64,000 nt of DNA from Bacteroidales bacterium UBA3743 (lineage in GTDB: Bacteria; Bacteroidota; Bacteroidia; Bacteroidales; Paludibacteraceae). Both the position numbers and the translations under genes were made by a program. Where the stretch lies: NCBI GenBank assembly GCA_002371265.1, contig DFGT01000030.1:62001-126000 (forward strand), written 5' to 3'. The notes below the pieces were generated by a model. It was given only the letters and a program-made list of their open reading frames with translations, made no database searches and had not been told where the DNA came from. Below, in pieces: positions 34,313 through 43,300 of the stretch (positions are counted from its first letter, which is position 1; every line of letters begins with the position of its first letter).

Positions 34313-37300
34313 ATGAAATCACTATTGATGAAATTGGGAGTGGTTTGGATAATGCTTTCAAGCTTACTTCCTTCAGTATTCTCCCAAGGAGTACTGGTAA
34401 TTGAGATTTCCGACACACTTAACACACCGCTGTCGGGCTATTATGTAAGGATAAAGGATGCAAACGGAGCCATCAAATCCTACACGACAGATTCAGAAGG
34501 TCGTGTCCGTGATGACAATTTTCCAGTAGGCAACTATACTTATAGTTTTTCCTACGGAGACTACAACACTGGCAGTTTCACTGTGAAGTCAGGAGAGCCG
34601 ACTTGGATCGATATAGACTTCCGTCGTGTAGCTGTAAATTTCAAGGATGAAAACGGCAAACCGTCAAGCGGAAATTTCGTCACTCTCTATAAAAGAGAGG
34701 CTGATGGTTCACGCACTCTCGTCGCACAGAAAACATCAGAATCTAACGGTACAGCATTGTTTGTTGTGCCAGAAGGAAATTATACATATGTGGCAGCAGA
34801 CGGAGAGCACGACATTGTTGTTGCAGACAAGAATATCAACACAAACGTATCCGTATCATCGAAATTAGTGACATATAAGACTTCTTTTAGATTCGTAAAA
34901 GATGGCAAAACAATAAAATTGTATGCTAGAGACGTGAATGTCCTTCAGAATCAGAATGGATACTTCAGAGATTTCGGAATTGTTCTTGCCCATGGAGACA
35001 CACAGTCAAACGGATATGTAGAATATGACATTACAGACGGAAAAATCTCATGTCCTGTCGGCGAATACAAATATTCCGTCAGCACAAGAGATTATGGTTA
35101 TCTTGAAGGAACATTTTACATAACTCAGAAGAGCTCGGAATCGAATAATATCGTCGACATTATTATCCCAGAGGAAGAGGAACCAGAAGAAGAAATAATC
35201 ACACCTGACGAAAAAGAGCCAACATACAATCTTAAGATTCACGTAGTAGACTGCGAGACTGGTGAGCCTATCCCTAACATCGCAGGTAGATACTCCATCC
35301 CAGGAACAGGAAACAGTAGATTTGCGACAACAAACGCAATGGGTCTTGCCACATTCAAAGTCAATGCTGGAACTTATAATGTCAGCATTCCATCAGAAAC
35401 GAAAACAGGAATAGTTGTAAATAAAGATACAACTATAGAGTTCTGTTCAACACTTACGCCTGAGGAGCCCGACACCTCGTCACAAAAAATATTCTTCCAA
35501 TTTTTCTTCAAAGAGGAAGAGGTTTTTCCTCAGACCATCAACAAAATTGACATCAAGAAAATTGAAAGCGGAAGTTATCTTTCATACGTGACATTGACAC
35601 CTACTGAAGATTCAGTTTCTGGAATCAAAAAGTTTAAAGATCCTGTTGTCACAATCGCTGGAAGATACTACTACTCATTCCAACTTGATGAATATAAAAT
35701 CACTTCATTTTCAGGAAACTTCGTACCCAACCCAGACAAGCCAATTGACACTGTAAAAGTTGTGTTTGAAGAGAAGCTTACCGTGAACATTAATATTATA
35801 CATCAAGATTCCACACCTGCGAATGGTTCTTATAGTGTGACATACATCGACAAATATAAAAACAACCGTCGCACGGATGACACAGGACATATCGAGTTGG
35901 TTTTGCCTTCAGGAGAGTACTCATTTATTGTATTGGACCAGACTTCACAGTTCAACTTGAAGAATGACACAACACTTTATTTCTTCCTTCCAGACCCAGA
36001 ACACACTCGAAACGTATATTTCAAGTTCTTGCACGACGGAGAAATCGTATATCCAAACGTGACTACCCTATCATTTTTCAGAAAAGAAGCGTCCCAACAA
36101 TACGCATACCTTTCGTCTACACTATATGAAGACTTCGAAGATATAGGAAGGGCATACGTTTTCGACAAGCCAATAGAGTTGCCTGTGGACACATTCACAG
36201 CAAATTATTATATCGATGATTACGAATTCGACGGACAAATGTACCATCAGTTCATTTTGAATGCGTCTCCAAACGACACAACTGTATATATAGTGGTGCC
36301 AGTGAAAAGGACAGTCGAAATACAGATTAAAGACGCTAAGGGAGCCAATGTACAAGGTGTGTTTGCAAAAATTTTCAAATACAATGAAGAAGGCACTCTA
36401 GATCCATATTTGGATTACGACGGAAATTCTCACTCTAAACTAATGTCTGACGCCACCGGTATAGTCCGCGACCATTTGGTTCCTGGACGTTACCAGATCC
36501 AAATCTTGGATATTGTAAGAGACTTTGAGGTGACAGACTATGACCTACGTTTCACAATTCTCTCAAATGTAGAAATGTACAACGTCAAGTTTACAGTACT
36601 TTATAGTGACGATCATGCGCCAGTACCGAATTTGAAACTCGATGTAAAGAAAGGCAACGAATTCTACAACAGTGCCATCACAGACGGAGAAGGAATTATC
36701 AAGTTCCAAAGTGAAGCAGGCAACTACTCTTATATATTATACTATGGCGACGGCATCAGCAACAGCTACAAGATAACAAAAGACGAAGAGTTTGTGATCT
36801 ATGTTGATCGTCCAGTGCTTGTGGACACTATCGCCCTAATCGGTGGAGAATACTGTCTAAAGGCAGGAGAGTCGACTAAATTCACAGCCATAATATCTCC
36901 AAGCAACGCAACTCAGAAAAATATCGAATGGTCTATCGACAACAATGTCATAGCGAAAATTTCAAGCGACGGTACTTTGACCGCCAACACCATCGGATTA
37001 ACAGGAGTTGTCAACCTGACTGCGAAAGCGAAAGATGATAGCGGAGTGTCAGCTACCGTGTCTATCAACATCAGTGAGGAAGCATGTGTGAAATCATACA
37101 CATTAGCATTCGGAGACGGATCAACAGAGATGTGGCTTGACGACTACGTATTCGATTTGGTTGTCACACCATCTGTAATCAAACATGAATACTATGGATA
37201 CCAGACAAGCCAAGATGGTATTCACTGGGTTACAGCCGCCGATTTCACACAAGAGCCAAGAGTGACAGTCAATGCAGACAGATACATGCATAACGGCACT

Positions 37301-37675
37301 CACTATTTCCGTGCTATAGCGGCAGACGATGCCTACGATCTGTTGCAGATCCTTGATGGACACGTGGAGCCAACACCAGAAAACATGACCAACATAGTCG
37401 TTCTACACAACTACGAAGATGGACGTGTTATCACAGACAAGATGGAAATCCCTACCGTCTTCACTCCTCATGAGGTGAATGGAGCAAACGACGACTTCAT
37501 GCCAGGCTACCCAGTTGTAATATACAACCGTTTCGGAGACGTGATCTGTAAGTCGGACAACGGATGGAACGGCACATATAAAGGCGAGACTGCCGACGCT
37601 GGAGTCTACATCTACGTCTTAACGATGAAAGACGGATCAGAGAAGAAGGGAACAATCCAATTGTATAGAAAATAA
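34313..37675 (+). CDS. Large surface protein with type B (CHU_C) T9SS sorting domain, module 1
   Basis: A protein of about 1120 residues with signal peptide MKSLLMKLGVVWIMLSSLLP. The body is a chain of beta-sandwich domains like carboxypeptidase-regulatory/Cna-B folds (recurring LNTPLSGYYVRIKD-type starts and GxYxY ends). An acidic linker with Glu/Pro repeats follows at about residues 282-303, and a BIG2-like Ig domain at about 845-925 (NIEWSIDNNVIAKISSDGTL). The C-terminus from about 1043 (IPTVFTPHEVNGANDDFMPG to GTIQLYRK) is a gliding-motility-associated type B sorting domain. It is probably exported by T9SS and held by the PorP/SprF protein at 39139. Paralogous to 40361-45493. Confidence 0.88.
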   Translation: MKSLLMKLGVVWIMLSSLLPSVFSQGVLVIEISDTLNTPLSGYYVRIKDANGAIKSYTTDSEGRVRDDNFPVGNYTYSFSYGDYNTGSFTVKSGEPTWIDIDFRRVAVNFKDENGKPSSGNFVTLYKREADGSRTLVAQKTSESNGTALFVVPEGNYTYVAADGEHDIVVADKNINTNVSVSSKLVTYKTSFRFVKDGKTIKLYARDVNVLQNQNGYFRDFGIVLAHGDTQSNGYVEYDITDGKISCPVGEYKYSVSTRDYGYLEGTFYITQKSSESNNIVDIIIPEEEEPEEEIITPDEKEPTYNLKIHVVDCETGEPIPNIAGRYSIPGTGNSRFATTNAMGLATFKVNAGTYNVSIPSETKTGIVVNKDTTIEFCSTLTPEEPDTSSQKIFFQFFFKEEEVFPQTINKIDIKKIESGSYLSYVTLTPTEDSVSGIKKFKDPVVTIAGRYYYSFQLDEYKITSFSGNFVPNPDKPIDTVKVVFEEKLTVNINIIHQDSTPANGSYSVTYIDKYKNNRRTDDTGHIELVLPSGEYSFIVLDQTSQFNLKNDTTLYFFLPDPEHTRNVYFKFLHDGEIVYPNVTTLSFFRKEASQQYAYLSSTLYEDFEDIGRAYVFDKPIELPVDTFTANYYIDDYEFDGQMYHQFILNASPNDTTVYIVVPVKRTVEIQIKDAKGANVQGVFAKIFKYNEEGTLDPYLDYDGNSHSKLMSDATGIVRDHLVPGRYQIQILDIVRDFEVTDYDLRFTILSNVEMYNVKFTVLYSDDHAPVPNLKLDVKKGNEFYNSAITDGEGIIKFQSEAGNYSYILYYGDGISNSYKITKDEEFVIYVDRPVLVDTIALIGGEYCLKAGESTKFTAIISPSNATQKNIEWSIDNNVIAKISSDGTLTANTIGLTGVVNLTAKAKDDSGVSATVSINISEEACVKSYTLAFGDGSTEMWLDDYVFDLVVTPSVIKHEYYGYQTSQDGIHWVTAADFTQEPRVTVNADRYMHNGTHYFRAIAADDAYDLLQILDGHVEPTPENMTNIVVLHNYEDGRVITDKMEIPTVFTPHEVNGANDDFMPGYPVVIYNRFGDVICKSDNGWNGTYKGETADAGVYIYVLTMKDGSEKKGTIQLYRK

Positions 37676-37693
37676 GAATAAGGTAAAACAGAA

Positions 37694-39115
37694 ATGAGAA
37701 AGACAATATCAGCCATTCTGCTTTCCGTGCCATGTATTTTGGCAAATGCATTGGAGAGTTTGGAATGCAATTTCATAAATAAATTCGTGAACGTGGATGG
37801 ATTCGAAGCTGTCTCACATCTAAACGACACTACCATCATCATCAAACGTTCAGACAGTCTGTTTGTAGCCAAGACAGACAACTTAGGCAAAGTGTACGAC
37901 TACGTATACGATAAGAATCTGACATCTCTTAAAGCAGAAGGCCAAATAGCCTATGATGGAAAGGAAACATACTACTACACTAACGGTGGCAAGATGTATG
38001 TGGCCAAAATCAAAGACGGGAAAATAATGTCTACAGCACCGGCAGAGATCCCAGGCACAGTCATGGGACGTGAGAAATACGAGCACTCCGCACTTGTGTA
38101 CGCAAGTTGGCACTACAAACCAGAAGACACAATCCGTGTGAGCAACCCGACAATCTCTACTAACGGAAAGCAACTTTTCTTTTCGGCAAACATTAAGGGT
38201 TCGAAAGGAAGAGACATTTATTCTTCCAACATAAACACCAACGGAACGTTTTCTCAACCAAGAAAACTAGGTAAAAGTGTCAACTCTGATGGAGACGAAG
38301 ACTTTCCATACATCCGTAAAGATGGGCAGATCACTTTCTGTTCGAACAGAAAAAACTCGTCAGCGTTAACGGACAAAGGCAACTACAATGTATATATATC
38401 TAAGACAAACACTACAAATGCCCCAGAGCTGATGCAATCATTCGTTGAAAGGAACACTCCTGAGATTGTAAAAGTTGACACCGTTCCTACGCCAGTGGCA
38501 GACACGTTGGTCGCTGTTGTTCCTGACACGATAAAATCTGTTCCAGACACACTGATGGCTATTAGCGAACCAGTGAAAAAAGAGGAGCCAGTCAAACCTG
38601 TAAAAAAGGATGACGATGAATACGTGGATGAGCCAACTGAAAACGGACGAATACTTCAGGCTCTCGCCTACGATTCCGACAGCACTGGATATCCAGTGTC
38701 AGCACAAGCATTGTCTGATATATTCCAAGATGACCAAGATGCTATGGTGATGGCATCAAAGCATGTCGTAGCAGGTGTAGACAAGCGTATTTTCTACTTC
38801 GATTACGACACTGACGTATTGAATAATAAGGAATACGAAAAAGATATTAAATGTATCGTCGACTTCATCAACTTCTATCCAGGTAACTCATTCCTTATCA
38901 TCGGACACACAGACGAAAGAGGAACACGTGAATACAACAACGCACTGAGTCTTCGTCGTGCAAAGAAAATTGAAAGTATTCTTACGCAAAGAGGAATCTC
39001 ACGTTCTAGGATGTTCGTGATGGGTCTTGGAGAAGACCGTCCTGTGATTCGCCATGCCCAAACAGAGGAGCAACACCAGAAGAACCGTCGTGTGGAGATT
39101 TTGAAAATGGAGTAA
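37694..39115 (+). CDS. OmpA-family protein with N-terminal propeller-like region, module 1
   Basis: A 473-residue protein with signal peptide MRKTISAILLSVPCILANA. Residues about 20-250 contain PD40/WD40-like pieces (NPTISTNGKQLFFSANIKGSKGRDIY, SDGDEDFPYIRKDGQITFCS). A Pro/Lys/Val-rich linker follows, then an OmpA peptidoglycan-binding domain at about 360-473 (IFYFDYDTDVLN, IIGHTDERGTREYN, NRRVEI). The layout recalls PorE of the T9SS, which ties the machinery to peptidoglycan, but lacks a visible TPR part. It lies 18 bp after the adhesin and 5 bp or more before the PorP/SprF gene. Paralogous to 45496-47061. Confidence 0.87.
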   Translation: MRKTISAILLSVPCILANALESLECNFINKFVNVDGFEAVSHLNDTTIIIKRSDSLFVAKTDNLGKVYDYVYDKNLTSLKAEGQIAYDGKETYYYTNGGKMYVAKIKDGKIMSTAPAEIPGTVMGREKYEHSALVYASWHYKPEDTIRVSNPTISTNGKQLFFSANIKGSKGRDIYSSNINTNGTFSQPRKLGKSVNSDGDEDFPYIRKDGQITFCSNRKNSSALTDKGNYNVYISKTNTTNAPELMQSFVERNTPEIVKVDTVPTPVADTLVAVVPDTIKSVPDTLMAISEPVKKEEPVKPVKKDDDEYVDEPTENGRILQALAYDSDSTGYPVSAQALSDIFQDDQDAMVMASKHVVAGVDKRIFYFDYDTDVLNNKEYEKDIKCIVDFINFYPGNSFLIIGHTDERGTREYNNALSLRRAKKIESILTQRGISRSRMFVMGLGEDRPVIRHAQTEEQHQKNRRVEILKME

Positions 39116-39138
39116 AACCAATGCTTAAATTAAAAACA

Positions 39139-40035
39139 ATGAAAAGGAATATATATATAAGATTGTTGACCATTCTGCTTGCATTGATCAGTGGAGTCAA
39201 GGCATATGCTCAACAGGACCTAATGGTGTCGCAACAGATTTTTTCACGAATGAACATCAATCCTGCTGGAACCGGTAATATCGAACGTTTTGACGCCTTC
39301 CTACTTGGCAGGCTTCAATGGGCAGGTGTGGACAACACTCCAAGGACAGGATTGCTGAACTTTGCCTACTACAACGAACCTCTACGTTCAAGCATTGGAC
39401 TAACAGCCAACTACGACAACCAGGGTATCGGCAATAGTCAGACTAATGTACAGGCAGTTTACGCATACCATCTCGATTTGAACGAGAAGTATATCCTTTC
39501 TATGGGATTGTCTGCAGGTATAAACATCGGAAGTTTTGACCCTTACGCCAATACTATAAGAGACGAAGAACCTGATTTCTCATCATACGTGAAAGACAAG
39601 ACAACAGAAACCAAGCCCGACTTTAACATTGGATTTGAGTTGACTTCAAAAAGTTGGATGGTCGGAGTATCAGCGACACACCTTTTGAAATCGGAACCGA
39701 CGACATTCATGAGAGGTCGCCACATATATGCATACGCACGTTGCCTTGTGCCACTTGGTGAAGTTCTAGATTTAGCACCAATGGTTTCATATATACATCA
39801 GAACCAAGTAAACGAAGGAGAAATTGGAGCAATGTTGTTTATCAAAAAAATGTTTTGGGGAGGAGCGACATGGAAGCCAGACTTTGGCAACTTTGGAGAC
39901 ATGTCATTACTTGCAATTGATCTAGGTGTTGAAGTCAAGAATTTCCGCGTCGGCTACGCATATACATTTAACGTCGGAGAATACAATAATCTTCCTTCAA
40001 ACACACACGAATTATTGCTTAGCGTACACTTCTAA
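39139..40035 (+). CDS. PorP/SprF-family T9SS outer-membrane protein, module 1
   Basis: A protein of about 298 residues starting MKRNIYIRLLTILLALISGV; a start 18 bp upstream is also in frame. The mature N-terminus QQDLMVSQQIFSRMNINPAGTG is the PorP/SprF signature, followed by a 14-strand-like barrel ending ELLLSVHF with C-terminal Phe. In Flavobacterium SprF is needed for export of the type B protein SprB, and PorP-like barrels act as surface anchors for type B cargo. It probably serves the adhesin encoded at 34313. About 60-65 percent similar by eye to the copy at 47066. Confidence 0.9.
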   Translation: MKRNIYIRLLTILLALISGVKAYAQQDLMVSQQIFSRMNINPAGTGNIERFDAFLLGRLQWAGVDNTPRTGLLNFAYYNEPLRSSIGLTANYDNQGIGNSQTNVQAVYAYHLDLNEKYILSMGLSAGINIGSFDPYANTIRDEEPDFSSYVKDKTTETKPDFNIGFELTSKSWMVGVSATHLLKSEPTTFMRGRHIYAYARCLVPLGEVLDLAPMVSYIHQNQVNEGEIGAMLFIKKMFWGGATWKPDFGNFGDMSLLAIDLGVEVKNFRVGYAYTFNVGEYNNLPSNTHELLLSVHF

Positions 40036-40360
40036 ATTTTCATTAAACTAAATTACTACAAAATGGGATGTACTTTTAGGGTGCATCCCATTCGTTCATT
40101 AATAACAGAACAAAAAAAATATTCATACATAACCAAATTCACGACAAAAAGGAGTAAAAGGCAACATTTTGCGACTCATATTTAGTTAAAAAAACATAAA
40201 TGTAATTATCATTGACATAATTTTGCGTACTTTTGCAACATATTTGGACTACGCTCAATCAAAAGGATGTACAAAAAAGCATATATTAATGCAAGACACT
40301 AAATTGAGCTACTTCATCAAGGAGTCAAAACATGAAATAAAAATACACAACAAGATATTT
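40036..40360 (+). other. Gap between the two T9SS modules
   Basis: It contains a stem-loop AATGGGATGTAC (40062-40073) / GTGCATCCCATT (40081-40092), 11 of 12 pairs, with no T run after it. A comparable hairpin with GGTGTATC/GATGCACC arms ends module 2 at 48000-48038. The promoter of module 2 lies at 40228-40235. The ORF upstream of 40361 is read-through of this leader. Confidence 0.6.
40228..40235 (+). promoter_or_regulatory. -7 box for the second T9SS module
   Basis: TACTTTTG followed by CAACAT, the same octamer as before module 1. A second match TAATTTTG lies at 40218-40225. The start codon at 40361 is about 125 bp downstream. Confidence 0.55.
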
Positions 40361-43300
40361 ATGGACAAAAGAAATCCTTTATGGAAAGTCATACTGACTT
40401 TCATGCTGAGTTTCGTCGGGCAAGTCTCTTTTGCCGATGGAATTTTGGTATTTCAGGTGACAGACACCAAAAACAAGCCGCTTGAAGGTGTAAAAATCAA
40501 ATTGAGCGGAGACAGTGCAATTGCTGATTTGGAGCTAACGACAGATGCGTTAGGAAGGTACACAAACCCAAAGTTCAAATCAGGAACCTATAACTATGAA
40601 GTCATGTATGGCGACTGGGCTAAAGGATCCATTACGGTTCCTGAAGAAGAGTTCGGTTGGGCAAACATCAACTTCCGTGAATTGAGCATAAGTTTCAGAG
40701 ACTTTGACGACAAAGCTCTTGTTGGCAAAACAGCAAAACTGTATGTTGACAATAACGGGGAAAAAGGCGAGTATATCAGCACAAAAATGAGTGACACTGC
40801 CGGATTAGTAAAATATATTGTTCCTGAAGGAAAATATATTTACGAGACTTTGAAAGGAGCTGTAAAAGTAACCGTTGACGACAAAGTAAAGACTCAAGAA
40901 GTGGCGATTCCTAGTGGCGACATCACACATAAAACATTCTTTGAATTCCAGAAAGACAGTCTGCCATACAACGTCAGTTCTAAGGCCATCAAAGTATACA
41001 TACCATTAGCCAATGGCAAAGATTCTCTATTTGGCGAAGTGCAAGTGCCATACGGAGATTACTCAAGAACCAAAAGCAAGGTAAACACCAAAGCTGGAAC
41101 ATATAAATTTGAAGTTGAGACAAATCAATTCGGACTGGTTGTCGGCACTTTTAGTGTAGACGACAACGACCCTATTGACAGTCTTATCATACCTATCAAC
41201 ATCAACTCATACTACAACGGACATGGTGGAGACGCAGGAGAAGGTGGAGATCAAAGTGGAGACACAACCAAACCATTCGAAAAACAATTAGCCGTTTGGG
41301 ACACTGTGCCTGGAATCGGAACATACGTAAACATAAATGTCTTCGACCCAGAAAATCCTGGTCAACCATTGGAAAATGTGTTTTGCTATATGGACATGTT
41401 GAGTGTAGGCAAACCAATGCCATACGCATTGACAAACAAAGACGGACAATGCACACTTTTGGCAAAGCCAGGTGAAGCATATACCCTGCACGTCGCAGAC
41501 ATTGAGATTGACATTCCCAACCTACAGTCTGACACTACCATCAATATAAATTTGGACAGAAAAGATTACACTGAACTTTTGTTCAAAGTCAGTTTTGAAG
41601 GAGAAGATTTCAATCCGACAACCATAGAAAAAGTTGTGTTCGACACAAGATACGAGACCGACAGTTTCTATATGCCAGCACAACTTACGATGCTGCCAAC
41701 TAAAAACGCAAGCAACGACACTTTGTATTATATCAACCCATTAAGAGTTGGTGCAGGAGGCTACGACTTCATGTTCCATATCAACGAAATGAAAGCGTCT
41801 GGATTTAAAGACAACTATATCCGCGTCTTTAAAAATGATAAAAACAGAGATGCCCGCTACAATATCGCTCCAGAGTATAAAGTGAAGGTGATTCTTTGTA
41901 AATCTGACACTGTTTCCCGTTACTTAAATGCTTTTCCTGTCGTCATCAACAATAGCCAATTCCATACTAATTTCAATGGAGAGCTTATATATAAGACAGA
42001 AAAAGACAGTGTGTCGATCCAAGCATTCAAAGAGAAAAAAGATTTTCTTGTGACTGACGACACTACAGTATACTTCATTTACGACAGAATTGTCCAGAAC
42101 GTCTACTTCAAATTCATCCACGACGGTCAGATTGTATATCCAGAGATACAATATCTTGAAGTTTTCGTTAATGATTCAAGCGATGTCAATGAATCTGCAG
42201 GTATTCTTGTTTCAAAAACAGGACATATCGGAGACAAGGAATACAACACATTCCCAGATAGTTTGAACCTTGAAGAAGGCGACTACTTTATCAGATACAC
42301 GATGAAGGATTTCTACTATGACGGAACATTCGACTGGGAGTTCAACATTGAGAACGCACGCGGCACAGACACTACAATATATATTGTGGTTCCAACAAAG
42401 AGAAATGTAGAACTTATCATCACTGACGCGCTAGGCGAATATGTAGAAGGTGTGTTTGGTAAGATCTACAAATGGGATGAGTCTGGAGAAAAACTGATCA
42501 ACTCATTTATATACGATGCTTCTAAGCATGACGAACTTAAGTCGGATGCCAACGGAATCGTCAAAGACCACTTGTTGCCTGGCAAATATCAGTTGAGAAT
42601 TCTTGATATTGTAAAGAACTTTGTTGTGGGCGACTACGATTTGAAATTTGACATCAGAGATGGTGTGCCTCTAAGACATATCAAATTCATCGTTAAGAAC
42701 AAAAACACTCAGAAGCCAATGCAAGGATTGGAATTGGTTGTGAACAAAGACAGTGCACAGTACTCTACAGACGTAACTTCTGAAACAGGAGAAATCGTAA
42801 TCGAGTGTGTGAACGGAGACTACTCTTATGTGCTCAACTATGGTAAAGGTCATAAGGATTCATTCACAGTCAAGAACGACACTACAATCTATATCTATGT
42901 AGAAGACGAGGTGAAGATTGAAAGTCTTGCTTTAGACGCTAAGGACTGTGTGGCAGAAGGCGGTTCTGTCAAGATTGAACCAATCATAAATCCTAAGAGC
43001 GCGACTAGAAGCACTTTGAAATGGTCTTTGGACAACCCTGTCCTTGGATACCTTGACGCGACTGGCAAATTCACTGCCAACACAATCGGATTGACTGGTT
43101 TTGTGACAATCAAAGCCACAACAACTGATGGCACTAACATCAGTGCAGAAAAGATGATCCAGATCGGAGGCACAACATGTGGAGACAGCATCAAGACTGA
43201 GTTTGAAGGTGGTGGCGACGAAATTGCCCGCACAGACGACAGTTTGAAAATCATCATCACTCCAGGCAAAGAGACATTCAAACGTTGCTATGCTGTGCAG

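Noticed and set aside
40223..40360. Extra 46 residues at the N-terminus of the module 2 adhesin
   Set aside because: The -7 box lies inside this stretch and a good signal peptide starts at 40361.
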